Assembly: GCA_964549745.1 (NCBI GenBank)
Contig: CAZJWP010000029.1
Span: 1-21,276 of the forward strand
Reading direction: 5' to 3'
DNA from: J089 sp964549745
GTDB lineage: Bacteria; Fidelibacterota; Marinisomatia; Marinisomatales; J089
DNA length: 21,276 nucleotides
Positions 14,701 through 21,276 of this stretch are shown here, piece after piece; within the stretch, counting starts at the first letter, position 1; each line of letters starts with the position of its first letter. Position numbers and translations under genes: made by a program. The notes under the pieces are model-generated. The model saw nothing but the letters and a program-made list of their open reading frames with translations. It made no database searches and had not been told where the DNA came from.

Positions 14701-15169
14701 CCTGAGTCTGGATGTATCCTGTCCCGAAGAACGGGAAATTCAATTCATGTTTAAGGTGTCTTCCGAAGCAGGATACGATGGATTGGAATTCTATATCGAC
14801 AATACGATCTACGGCCCCTGGGAAGGAGAAATCGACTGGCAGAACGCGAGTTACACTGTTCCTGCCGGTGATCACACCCTGAGATGGAAGTACATCAAGG
14901 ATCACGGCGTTTCCAGCGGAAGCGATTGTGCGTGGGTGGATTATATCGTTCTTCCGCTATCCGGTCCGTCCATGTTTCACTGTGTTCCCGGAGATGTGAA
15001 TGGCGATGGCCAGGTTGATCTGTTCGACGTGATTCGGGTTTCGCTCATTGTCATGGATCAGGGCGCCGGTTCAACCGACGAGGAAGATTACTGCGGTGAC
15101 GTGAACTACGATGGTACATTAGACGTTTTCGATATTTTAGGCACAGCGGACCGCTGTACAAATCGATGA
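11795..15169 (+). CDS. Secreted C25 (gingipain-like) cysteine protease with C-terminal dockerin
   Basis: Predicted extracellular protease of 1124 residues. The open frame extends upstream to 11756, but AGGAGGG lies just before GTG 11795, giving a proper signal peptide (MKQIRFICTFFCIILFTSLEA). An N-terminal propeptide-like region is followed by the C25 domain from about residue 245. The likely catalytic pair is His451 in YTAHGSETGW and Cys484 in NACLTAK, 33 residues apart as in RgpB gingipain. Two Ig/CARDB-like modules follow (near 705 and 820), each opened by an acidic 'ENGQWDIGE' or 'ENNGRLDINE' motif. A jelly-roll/MAM-like module spans about 921-1058. A dockerin with two calcium repeats, GDVNGDGQVDLFDV and GDVNYDGTLDVFDI, occupies 1063-1124. 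No type IX sorting domain is recognised. Confidence 0.92.
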   Translation: MKQIRFICTFFCIILFTSLEASTPINPMASDVTTITRIQSTTDGATIEIHTGQISGEIVEKNGQSFVRLSNARGFHTHQIGAPQLPAYHRLLILPELEKVQVRISNVVWIPVDLVASGLDAPILPVQPPVSKNDDPATLPFVMDNALYSSNTFWSDSLAVLESLGHLRNQNLYRLRINPVRWNPVTHDMEIAQTINLSIEYVAPDWNKTDYLYQSKSDPLFQLSSEKVLDFSTLTSNREALLNDPPKIVMVCAADFVSAMQPWVDWKERQGYTVVIGVPGQDGLGTSNTDIRSWIMELYNSGNSDDPAPSFVLIVGEHSDIPGFNGTTGAHKSDLYFGEMTGDFLPEMYVGRISAASESQVQDIVTKTLQYEQQAIDDPSYQGEVTMIGGVDSNYGPTHANGQINYGVNQYFNAEHNIYSHTYLYPESGSSEGDIINDMNSGIGFINYTAHGSETGWADPTINVGDAHSLTNDQKYFLAIANACLTAKFDYSECVGEAFLRQPNGGAVGYIGGTDYTYWDEDYYWGVGYGPVVGSGPAFDETGTGVYDGMFHENGESYSDWCTLNGTIMMRGNLAVAESGSSLENYYWEIYTLLGDPTCSTNLGQPTALPADYPATIITGTPDLSIHADPYTLVSLNDADGHLLTDRTNASGNVTLPIGDLNLPPGNVELVMTAQNRVPVMDTLQIISPDEAYLVASSPMVSDTGEWNENGQWDIGETAWVNFTVRNVGLLTAQDISVSLSTSDLFANLTPRTVHLDSLQPDSSALIDSFQVQLAGDCPNGHTVQLNVTATDNGGSVWSSPIRVTGHAPVLQTQSIWVDDENNGRLDINEIADIVLEIQNNGDCLSPGGTIELTSRDPYVAVITDAQEIAPIPVDSVETVAFSVRVLPTTTSGHVFSFQWSINGEYDFATMSSFQLPAGLIIEDFETGDFSSFDWTFSGDTDWVICSDQVGEGSFCAMSGDVGDNQNSTLSLDVSCPEEREIQFMFKVSSEAGYDGLEFYIDNTIYGPWEGEIDWQNASYTVPAGDHTLRWKYIKDHGVSSGSDCAWVDYIVLPLSGPSMFHCVPGDVNGDGQVDLFDVIRVSLIVMDQGAGSTDEEDYCGDVNYDGTLDVFDILGTADRCTNR

Positions 15170-15173
15170 AGAA

Positions 15174-15413
15174 TTGAACTTGAGATCAGAAAACAGATTA
15201 GTTCCAATAATTGTCGGAGCCGTTCTCAGTCTACTCATCTGCGGGGTAGGTTGGATTTACATCCTGATTTTTCGAAAAGCAGAACTTCCTGAACTGGCCC
15301 CCATCGGGATAGGCTTCATCACAGGCGTTATTGTTATATTGGTAGTTATCGTTGTCATCCGGCGCATCCGTGAAATCAAGGAGGAGGAAAACCATGATTT
15401 TAGTCAATACTGA
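15174..15413 (+). CDS. Small two-TM membrane protein, unknown function
   Basis: A 79-residue frame starts at TTG 15174 (TTG 15180 is an alternative) with at best a weak GAAGA upstream. It encodes two clear hydrophobic helices at about 9-33 and 43-62, a short RKAELPE loop, and a charged tail RRIREIKEEENHDFSQY. I do not recognise the family. Its 3' end contains the strong ribosome binding site and start codon of the YbjQ gene, with a 20-base overlap, so translation is probably coupled. It begins four bases after the protease stop. A real gene is likely from the membrane pattern and packing, but the start is uncertain. Confidence 0.65.
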   Translation: MNLRSENRLVPIIVGAVLSLLICGVGWIYILIFRKAELPELAPIGIGFITGVIVILVVIVVIRRIREIKEEENHDFSQY

Positions 15414-15714
15414 AACTATTCCCGGAAAAAAGTTGGAAGTCCTGGGATTTGTGAAAGGCAGTTTTGTCCAATCCAAACACCTGGGGAAAGACATAATGTC
15501 CGGATTAAAAAGCCTGGTTGGCGGAGAGCTGAAAGCATATTCGGAGATGCTGGATGAAAGCCGTAAACGGGCGATTGCCAAAATGGTTGAAGAAGCAGAG
15601 CAACTGGGCGCGGATGCAATTGTGAATATCCGTCTGATGTCCAGTCAGGTTATGACCACAGCCGCCGAATTTACAGTCTATGGCACAGCCGTAAAATTTG
15701 TTGAAGAAAGATAG
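15394..15714 (+). CDS. YbjQ/UPF0145 family protein (putative heavy-metal-binding domain)
   Basis: The 106-residue protein fits the YbjQ family: ILVNTETIPGKKLEVLGFVKGSFVQSKH, a central helix with YSEMLDESRKRAIAKMVEEAEQLGADAIVNIRLMSSQVM, and a closing AAEFTVYGTAVKF. Members form ring-like oligomers; the metal-binding name is historical and the function is unknown. The start at ATG 15394 is fixed by AGGAGGAGG directly upstream. A longer in-frame reading from 15352 is rejected. It overlaps the two-TM protein gene, suggesting that the pair act together at the membrane. Confidence 0.9.
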   Translation: MILVNTETIPGKKLEVLGFVKGSFVQSKHLGKDIMSGLKSLVGGELKAYSEMLDESRKRAIAKMVEEAEQLGADAIVNIRLMSSQVMTTAAEFTVYGTAVKFVEER

Positions 15715-15746
15715 AATGACCGGATTTAAGCAAGAACGGAGCAGTT

Positions 15747-16181
15747 ATGGATTACAAGTCATTTTGGACATTTGATCGATATGCGGTTGTGGGTCACACA
15801 ACCGTTAAACCGTTCCCAAAATTGACATACGACCAACTCAAACTTCTGGGTAAAACCGTTTATCCCGTAGATACCAGCGTCGATGAAATAAATGAAGGTG
15901 ATACAACCTTTCCGGATCTAAAGTCACTTCCGGAATCCGTCGATGGTATCATCATCGAAACGCCGCCGGAGGAGTCCGAAAATTGGGTTCAGCAAGCGGC
16001 CGATGCGGGGATAAAGAATGTGTGGATTCATCAACGCTGCGATACTCCGGAAGCAAAATCGCTGGCCAAAGAAAAAGGGATCAAATTGTGGACCGGAACC
16101 TGCGCCGTGATGTATTTAACATCAGGATTCAACGCCCATGGAATTCACCGGACGATAAATAAAATATTTGGGAAATATTGA
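15747..16181 (+). CDS. CoA-binding-domain protein (YccU-like, succinyl-CoA synthetase alpha-type fold)
   Basis: The 144-residue protein is a stand-alone CoA-binding Rossmann domain (CoA_binding_2). It shows YAVVGHTTVKPFPKL at the N-terminus, GKTVYPVDTSVDEI, FPDLKSLPESVDGIIIETPPEES, and GIKNVWIHQRCDTPEAKSLAKEKGIKLWTGTCAVMYL. The spacing matches the YccU group, whose physiological role is not established. The ATG follows CGGAGCAG. A 32-base gap separates it from the YbjQ gene, with no terminator, so it may end the same transcript. Its stop lies six bases from the stop of the convergent barrel gene. Confidence 0.87.
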   Translation: MDYKSFWTFDRYAVVGHTTVKPFPKLTYDQLKLLGKTVYPVDTSVDEINEGDTTFPDLKSLPESVDGIIIETPPEESENWVQQAADAGIKNVWIHQRCDTPEAKSLAKEKGIKLWTGTCAVMYLTSGFNAHGIHRTINKIFGKY

Positions 16182-16187
16182 TCGTAT

Positions 16188-17489
16188 TTAGAACGAGTAT
16201 TTGATCCCTAACCTCAAATTGGAGAAATCCTCCAATTGGGTGAATTTGTTATTCGGATCGTTGGAATCACCAAAAAACCAGGTCCCATCCACTTCTATTT
16301 TCCACGCTTCCCTGGGAGAATAACTCACTCCGGCTCCGGCCATCATTCCCACATGATCCAGATCTTTAAAGGAAGTGAAACGCACTTCGATACGATCGTC
16401 CAGATAATTTCCCTTTGCACCTATCATTAACCCGTTTTCCGCAATGATGGCAAAAGGCGTACCAAGTCCGGGTTGGTAATCCGACGTTGGCAATGATGAC
16501 AAAATAGCCGTTGCAGTTTCCAGAGGTATAATCCCAAAATCCCGCGTGACGGTGTAATCTTGTACCCGAGTTCCTAAATATTGAGCCATCAATGTCAGAC
16601 TGAACGGTCCGTTAACTTCCCCTTGCAACACATACTGGAGGTAATCCGCCTTAGTTTTCAGAATAATATCGCCAGTTACTTTTGGCGATTCCGAATGGAC
16701 ATACATTCCCTCCCCACGAATGGTCACATTTCCAGGGAACCAGACAAAACCACTGCCATACGCATCAGACTTGTTATACCCCATAACTGGAATGTTTAAA
16801 ACGGTGTCTGGCAGAATCATTTGATTAAGTCCTTGCATACTGAACATACGGTCATTCCCATGAAACCAGGACAGATCCATATCCCAATTACCAATAGAAG
16901 TTTTAAATCGTAAACCCGACTCCCATTTTCTTCCCGGATCTAATATATTCTTAGGTTTTGGAGGTAATTCAATTGGGAAATCCTTTTCACCGAAAGGTAA
17001 CCGGTTTGGTTCAAATTGGGGTAGAAAAACAAATTCCACATCTGCCGGTCCAAGATAAATTGTACCTGAAGCAGATAGTGTGGCTACCTTTCGATCAATC
17101 CCGGTCAGGAACATATAGTAGTAATCATAAGGATTCAAATTGTCGGTGGGATTGTTCCCATCGGCCAGGCCCCAGGCGTGAATCTGTTTTCCCACTTTGA
17201 ATTCCCCAAAGGTTGGATACCAGACCGCATACGCTTCCCGCAGTTGGAATTGAGTAGTATCCAGTTGGGTCCAGCGGGATTCAATCGCCGTGCGGGACCG
17301 CAATTCAAACTGAGAAAAGGAGTAATTCAATTCCAGTTCCGCAGCCCGGAAAGGCAGATTAATCTCCGTACCATCTTTGGTCCGCCGCATATCATTGGGA
17401 TCGATCCACCCGCTGTAAAACACCTGCGCCGACAGAACTCCGGTTAGACACAAAACGGCAATTGTTTTTACACTGAGAAAACGATGCAT
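16188..17489 (-). CDS. Outer-membrane beta-barrel protein (DUF1302/porin-like) of the MMPL operon
   Basis: A 433-residue protein with a Sec signal peptide (MHRFLSVKTIAVLCLTGVLSA) and alternating amphipathic strands, ending LRLGIKYSF. The terminal Phe is the usual BAM recognition residue. The segment REAYAVWYPTFGEFKVGKQIHAWGLADGNNPTDNLNPYDYY resembles the conserved 'GKQ...WG..DG.NP.D.LNP.DY' core of DUF1302-like outer-membrane proteins often found beside MMPL transporters. It should be the outer-membrane component of the route whose inner-membrane and periplasmic parts are encoded just upstream. ATG 17489 follows AGGAGA and is nine bases from the LolA-like stop. No substrate can be read from the sequence. 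Confidence 0.82.
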   Translation of the reverse strand: MHRFLSVKTIAVLCLTGVLSAQVFYSGWIDPNDMRRTKDGTEINLPFRAAELELNYSFSQFELRSRTAIESRWTQLDTTQFQLREAYAVWYPTFGEFKVGKQIHAWGLADGNNPTDNLNPYDYYYMFLTGIDRKVATLSASGTIYLGPADVEFVFLPQFEPNRLPFGEKDFPIELPPKPKNILDPGRKWESGLRFKTSIGNWDMDLSWFHGNDRMFSMQGLNQMILPDTVLNIPVMGYNKSDAYGSGFVWFPGNVTIRGEGMYVHSESPKVTGDIILKTKADYLQYVLQGEVNGPFSLTLMAQYLGTRVQDYTVTRDFGIIPLETATAILSSLPTSDYQPGLGTPFAIIAENGLMIGAKGNYLDDRIEVRFTSFKDLDHVGMMAGAGVSYSPREAWKIEVDGTWFFGDSNDPNNKFTQLEDFSNLRLGIKYSF

Positions 17490-17498
17490 GCTATTCTC

Positions 17499-18257
17499 CT
17501 ATCGCGGAAGCCGCTTGAGGTTGCGTTCCATAAACTGGTGATCGGATACACCGGTATCCACTTCAATATTGTTAAAAGTCAACAAGGTGGAATGGTCCTT
17601 CTGGACATCCTGTACAAAGATCTTTGTGGGAACCGTGTATTTCCCTTTTTCCGCGTATTCCATATGTTTGACTTTCTGAAGTGTACCGGATAAATCGTAA
17701 GACTCTTCCTTAATGGCTGTATAATCGTTTTTGGTTATCCAGGTAATGTGTTTACTGTAATTGGATTCGGCCTCAGATTTAGGTGTTTCTTCCAACACAT
17801 AACAATCGGTGCCATCCACAGCTTCTTCCTTTAGCAATTTATAGGTGTATTCATCCAAATCGCGGTTTGTCATGTCCTCGTAACTCATGTCCGATCCCAT
17901 AAATGAGTCACCCTTTTTACTGGATGAAATTCGCCTTACCTTTTTGAAGGCCGGTAACCAGAGCCGCATTTCATCGTCAGCGCCGGGATGTTCGATCTTG
18001 AGAAAAGCCACGCCCTTGTCATCCGGCGGAGCCAGGAACCAAATCATCTGTTTATCGCCGCCGTCTTTACTGACGGAATGCAGCGTATTTGAACGGATCT
18101 TCCCCTGTGAATTGGTCAGAACCATTGTTAAATCGACAGTCATATCCTTGGGCTCCAATCGTTGGTCGGCTTTTTGGGCAATTTCATACCCGGTCTGACT
18201 CCATGCCCAACCGGTCAAAAAAGAAAGACCTAAAATGGACGCTATAATTCTTTTCAT
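17499..18257 (-). CDS. LolA-like outer membrane lipoprotein-sorting protein
   Basis: A periplasmic carrier-type protein. The signal peptide MKRIIASILGLSFLTGWAWSQ is followed by a LolA/LolB-like incomplete barrel: DMTVDLTMVLTNSQGKIRS, KQMIWFLAPPDDKGVAFL, MRLWLPAFKKVRRISSSKKGDSFMGSDMSYEDM and a C-terminal ILVQ-type strand set ending MERNLKRLPR. This 'outer membrane lipoprotein-sorting protein' subgroup is typically encoded beside MMPL exporters rather than LolCDE. A start at ATG 18269 would overlap the MMPL stop (ATGA), but GGAG is then only two bases away. GAGG lies six bases before ATG 18257, which also gives a cleaner signal peptide, so I prefer 252 residues. It likely carries a lipid across the periplasm. 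Confidence 0.88.
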   Translation of the reverse strand: MKRIIASILGLSFLTGWAWSQTGYEIAQKADQRLEPKDMTVDLTMVLTNSQGKIRSNTLHSVSKDGGDKQMIWFLAPPDDKGVAFLKIEHPGADDEMRLWLPAFKKVRRISSSKKGDSFMGSDMSYEDMTNRDLDEYTYKLLKEEAVDGTDCYVLEETPKSEAESNYSKHITWITKNDYTAIKEESYDLSGTLQKVKHMEYAEKGKYTVPTKIFVQDVQKDHSTLLTFNNIEVDTGVSDHQFMERNLKRLPR

Positions 18258-18265
18258 GATGAACC

Positions 18266-20563
18266 TCATTTCTCCTTTCGCACAAGGCGATCTTTTAATA
18301 ATTCGGTAGCCGAAGCTAATAGTGTCAATGTCCCTACGGATGTTGAGATCATGGCAAAGACCATTAAGCCGCCAATATAACGCACCGGGAGGAATGCGGA
18401 GATCATCAGGGCGCCAAATCCCATATTTGACAAGGCGTTCAGCATGATCGGATAACCCGTATCACCCATCACCTCCCGGCTGATCTTATCCTTTGAAACA
18501 CCTTTATTCACATAGTGACGATACTGGGAAATGTAGTGGATGGCAAAATCCACCCCCACGCCCACAATGATGGACGAAAGCAAGGCCGTGATATGGCTTA
18601 GATCAATTCCGGCAAATCCCATCAGCCCAAAATTCAAAATAATGGCGGAACTCAAAGGGATGACTGCCAGGACACCCCAAAGGAATCGTTTAAAGAAAAT
18701 CCAGGAAATCAGGAAGATCATGATAACGGACACTCCGATACTGATAAACGCGCTTCGAAGGACCAGGAACATTTCTTCCTGCATAATGACGATCATTCCC
18801 GTAAGTGTGGTGTGGAAATCATCCGTCCCCAACTTCTTTACATATTGATTTACACCATTGATTAACGGTGTCATTTGAGATGTGGGAATGTTTTTTAAGA
18901 GTGCCGTCACCAGTCCCTGACTGTAGTCATAATCCACCAATGAACTGAAGTCATCGGGGTCTCCGGACATGGAATACAGTGTAAATAAGTTGTTCACCTT
19001 GTCCCTTGAATCCGGAATGACTTCATATTTCGGATCGTCATCCATTACCGTTCGATGCATTAACTTGATGATATCGGCGATGGAAATCGTTGTCCGGACA
19101 GCTGGATTCTTCTCAAGATAATTTTGAACTGCTTCCATTTTTTTCAAGACATTTGGTGATTTTATATCGCCGTCCACCTTGATTTCCATATCCATGGTTC
19201 CGGTCATTTCCTGATCGAGAAAATCAATGCTGTCCCGGATTTGTGTCCCCTTGCTAAAGAAACTGGCGATGTTGACTTCCACATTAACCTTCCACAACCC
19301 GAAAGCAGCAACGGCAACAATCACAACACCGGTGGAAAGAACTCGCTTCGGATGATTAACAACCTGATTCCCAATATGATCAACCAGTCTTTCAAAAACA
19401 CTTTTTTCCGCCAGGGAAACATGGGACAGATCCCATTTTTTCAGATTGAGTAAAGACGGTAAAAAGATGGTTGAAAGCAACCACGCCCAGGAGATACCGA
19501 AACCCATTGCAATTCCGTATCCCAGGAATTGGTTGATGGGTGTAAAAATCATGGATAAAAATGCAGCGATGGTCGTCAGACTTGTGAGCATGACCGGAAG
19601 CATGAGCGTGTTCATGGAGGACCGGATTGCATCCCGTACATCCTGCCGCTTTCGCGCCTCACGCATAAACTTGGTTATGATATGGATACCATCGCCATTG
19701 GCAATGGTAAGCAGGATGATCGGCATGGTTGCATTGAGCACGGCAAAATAGAATTTATTGGAACCGGTGAGGTGAACCATCCAACCCAGAAAACCCATCA
19801 TTCCGGCTAAAGCCAATATGACGACCGATAAGGCCATGAGCACAGCCGGGAAACTCCTGAGATTGAGCAACATAATGATGATCAGGATAACAATGGCAAA
19901 GGCCATCAGCTTCATAATATCATTTCGGATTAAAACCGGGATGCTTGTGGTCAAATACAATTGACCGCCAAAATGAACGTCATAACCTTTCAGTACTTTA
20001 TCGGCTTCTGCGATGATTTTTTTAGTCATGACTACATCATCTTTTTCGAGTTTGGGCTGCACCACCATATTTAAAAAATCATGGTTTTTACTGAGGACCC
20101 GAATCTCCATATCCGGTGTTTTATCCAGATAGTCTTTCATGTTCTGAACCTGTTTTGGTGTCATATTTCGGGACGGTTGGAGGTCACTGACTTCCATAAA
20201 TCCATCATCACTGTCCATCCGGTTCATACTGGCAACACTGAAGACTTCATCCACTTCCGGCATTTTTTCCACTGCATGGGCAAAGTCCCAGGCTTTGGCC
20301 AGCGTTTCCGGGGTTAACGCATCCTGTCCTTTGTGGCCGAAAGCAACAAAGATTCGTTCCGTGGAACCAAATTCGTCCAGAACCTTGTTCCAGGTTACGA
20401 GGGAAGGATTGTCTTCCGGGATCATGTTCATAAAGTCATCATCGATCACAATAAACCTGACACCTGATCCCAGGAATACCGTAACTAATACACACAATAT
20501 CACTGTTCGTATCGGGTGATCAAGCGCTTGACTAATGAGCCGGTTCTTCATTTTGGTTGCCAT
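18266..20563 (-). CDS. MMPL/RND (HAE3-type) lipid or hydrophobe exporter
   Basis: A 765-residue inner-membrane transporter with the duplicated RND plan: TM1 near 18-36, a large periplasmic loop (about 40-215), five TMs to about 390, TM7 near 408-425, a second loop, and five TMs from about 630. Conserved intramembrane blocks are ILLTIANGDGIHIITKFM in the first half and IIVGVGVDFAIHYISQYRHY in the second, both ending in the acidic and histidine residues used for proton relay. At 765 residues it is shorter than drug-type HAE1 pumps (about 1040), as expected for MMPL/HpnN-like lipid exporters. ATG 20563 follows AAAGGA. It is flanked by its own TetR gene (17 bases) and by the LolA-like gene. Confidence 0.93.
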   Translation of the reverse strand: MATKMKNRLISQALDHPIRTVILCVLVTVFLGSGVRFIVIDDDFMNMIPEDNPSLVTWNKVLDEFGSTERIFVAFGHKGQDALTPETLAKAWDFAHAVEKMPEVDEVFSVASMNRMDSDDGFMEVSDLQPSRNMTPKQVQNMKDYLDKTPDMEIRVLSKNHDFLNMVVQPKLEKDDVVMTKKIIAEADKVLKGYDVHFGGQLYLTTSIPVLIRNDIMKLMAFAIVILIIIMLLNLRSFPAVLMALSVVILALAGMMGFLGWMVHLTGSNKFYFAVLNATMPIILLTIANGDGIHIITKFMREARKRQDVRDAIRSSMNTLMLPVMLTSLTTIAAFLSMIFTPINQFLGYGIAMGFGISWAWLLSTIFLPSLLNLKKWDLSHVSLAEKSVFERLVDHIGNQVVNHPKRVLSTGVVIVAVAAFGLWKVNVEVNIASFFSKGTQIRDSIDFLDQEMTGTMDMEIKVDGDIKSPNVLKKMEAVQNYLEKNPAVRTTISIADIIKLMHRTVMDDDPKYEVIPDSRDKVNNLFTLYSMSGDPDDFSSLVDYDYSQGLVTALLKNIPTSQMTPLINGVNQYVKKLGTDDFHTTLTGMIVIMQEEMFLVLRSAFISIGVSVIMIFLISWIFFKRFLWGVLAVIPLSSAIILNFGLMGFAGIDLSHITALLSSIIVGVGVDFAIHYISQYRHYVNKGVSKDKISREVMGDTGYPIMLNALSNMGFGALMISAFLPVRYIGGLMVFAMISTSVGTLTLLASATELLKDRLVRKEK

Positions 20564-20580
20564 TTTAGGAGTCCTTTGAT

Positions 20581-21189
20581 TTAGAAATTGTTCTTCAATT
20601 GTTCACGACCTTCTTCTGACAGAATGCCGCCGGTCAGTAATGTTTTGTAAGTTTGAATTGTGTCGGTGATGGTCAGATTGCTTTCCATGATAACTTCCGG
20701 GCGGAAAATTCGATGGACTATATTCGCATGTAAAAGTGCGACAGTTTTAATATTGATATCATCCCGGATCATACCCATCTTTTTAGCACGCAATAATAAA
20801 TCCGTAAATACGTCGACAATTTCTCCCCGATAAGCGTCGATTTGTGTCCAGATTGCCGGGTATTTCATTTTGAGTTCATTGATAACTTCAACCTGAACAC
20901 CTCCAATTATAGATTGAGCAATATTCACGATTTCAAAAAACTGTTGAATGGGATTTCCCGGTTTTGAAATAATGATCCGAATTTCTTCATCGACTTTAAG
21001 ATGGATTTGGTGAAACGCCGACCCGACCAGAATATCTTTTGTTGGGAATAACGCATATATTGTTTTCTTGCTGATTCCCATTTTCTTCGCCAACCGATCG
21101 ACGGTAAAACCGCGTAATCCGGTTCGGTTGATTTCTTCCAGTGTGAATTGTAGAATCAGGGCCCTGCGTTGTGTTGGATTATTTATCAT
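20581..21189 (-). CDS. TetR/AcrR-family repressor, first gene of the MMPL operon
   Basis: The 202-residue protein has a TetR DNA-binding domain near its N-terminus: RRALILQFTLEEINRTGLRGFTVDRLAKKMGISKKTIYALFPTKDIL, with the recognition helix in KKTIYALF. The C-terminal domain is helical and not assignable to a ligand class. It is transcribed with the MMPL exporter 17 bases downstream, so it probably represses its own operon and responds to an exported or membrane-active lipid. No Shine-Dalgarno precedes the ATG; an inverted-repeat operator begins at the start codon itself. TAATAC lies seven bases upstream of the ATG and could be a -10 box for a leaderless or nearly leaderless message. Confidence 0.92.
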   Translation of the reverse strand: MINNPTQRRALILQFTLEEINRTGLRGFTVDRLAKKMGISKKTIYALFPTKDILVGSAFHQIHLKVDEEIRIIISKPGNPIQQFFEIVNIAQSIIGGVQVEVINELKMKYPAIWTQIDAYRGEIVDVFTDLLLRAKKMGMIRDDINIKTVALLHANIVHRIFRPEVIMESNLTITDTIQTYKTLLTGGILSEEGREQLKNNF

Positions 21190-21221
21190 TGGAAACGTAT
21201 TACGTTTATTTCGTTTCCAAT
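21188..21221. promoter_or_regulatory. Composite inverted-repeat operator in front of the MMPL-operon TetR gene
   Basis: The outer arms ATTGGAAACG (21188-21197) and CGTTTCCAAT (21212-21221) are perfect 10-bp reverse complements. Nested inside is a second perfect dyad, AAACGTA-T-TACGTTT at 21193-21207, so three AAACG-type half-sites are arrayed over 34 bases. The element touches the minus-strand ATG at 21189. This is the expected place for autoregulation, and the two overlapping dyads could bind two TetR dimers or offer alternative sites. The putative -10 (TAATAC on the minus strand, 21197-21202) lies within it. Confidence 0.7.
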
Positions 21222-21276
21222 TTAAACAAAAAATTATTCACTGTTCAAAATGTTTTTTCGAGTTCAATCTATTTTA

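Noticed and set aside
14980..15169. Type IX secretion C-terminal sorting domain on the C25 protease
   Set aside because: The C-terminal residues are two dockerin calcium repeats, not the beta-sandwich sorting domain.
15352..15393. Longer N-terminus for the YbjQ protein
   Set aside because: A strong AGGAGGAGG directly precedes ATG 15394, and the family begins at that methionine.

Overview
This 21.3 kb window looks like a chromosomal segment of a didermic (Gram-negative) bacterium of moderate GC. Diderm evidence: an outer-membrane beta-barrel ending in phenylalanine, a LolA-like periplasmic protein, an MMPL/RND exporter and several Sec or Tat signal peptides. A C25 (gingipain-type) protease ending in a dockerin, plus a four-helix-bundle 23S-IVS-type element, suggests the FCB group or a neighbouring phylum such as Marinimicrobia, Calditrichota or Zixibacteria. 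That placement is inference. Genes are densely packed, no gene-free stretch exceeds 300 bases, and no rRNA, tRNA, CRISPR array or transposase was seen.

Layout. (1) 1-3332: the tail of a pirin-family protein, msrA, a convergent S1/P1-type nuclease, then a divergent pair of overlapping genes for a Tat-targeted LD-carboxypeptidase and an isoprenylcysteine-methyltransferase-like membrane enzyme. (2) 3391-9857: an autoregulated fatty-acid beta-oxidation operon, tetR - acyl-CoA dehydrogenase (FadE type) - thiolase (FadA type) - four-helix-bundle ORF - 3-hydroxyacyl-CoA dehydrogenase/enoyl-CoA hydratase (FadN type). It starts at a 26-bp palindromic operator and ends at a strong intrinsic terminator. 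(3) 9967-16181: a Na/Pi cotransporter and a PhoU-like protein as an adjacent pair, then the C25 protease, a two-TM small protein, a YbjQ-family protein and a CoA-binding-domain protein. (4) 16188-21276, minus strand: a second TetR-led operon, tetR - MMPL exporter - LolA-like protein - outer-membrane barrel, which together could form a complete lipid or hydrophobe route across the envelope. A composite inverted repeat abuts the tetR start codon.

Common themes. Both operons begin with their own TetR gene, whose start codon directly abuts an operator-like dyad and has no Shine-Dalgarno sequence. The least ordinary element is the four-helix-bundle ORF between the thiolase and FadN genes: it is flanked by a perfect 12-bp inverted repeat plus degenerate short repeats, its 3' coding end runs through those repeats, and it overlaps the fadN start. 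It looks like an IVS-type selfish or RNA-structured insert sitting inside a metabolic operon. Both convergent gene pairs meet with almost no space between their stop codons.
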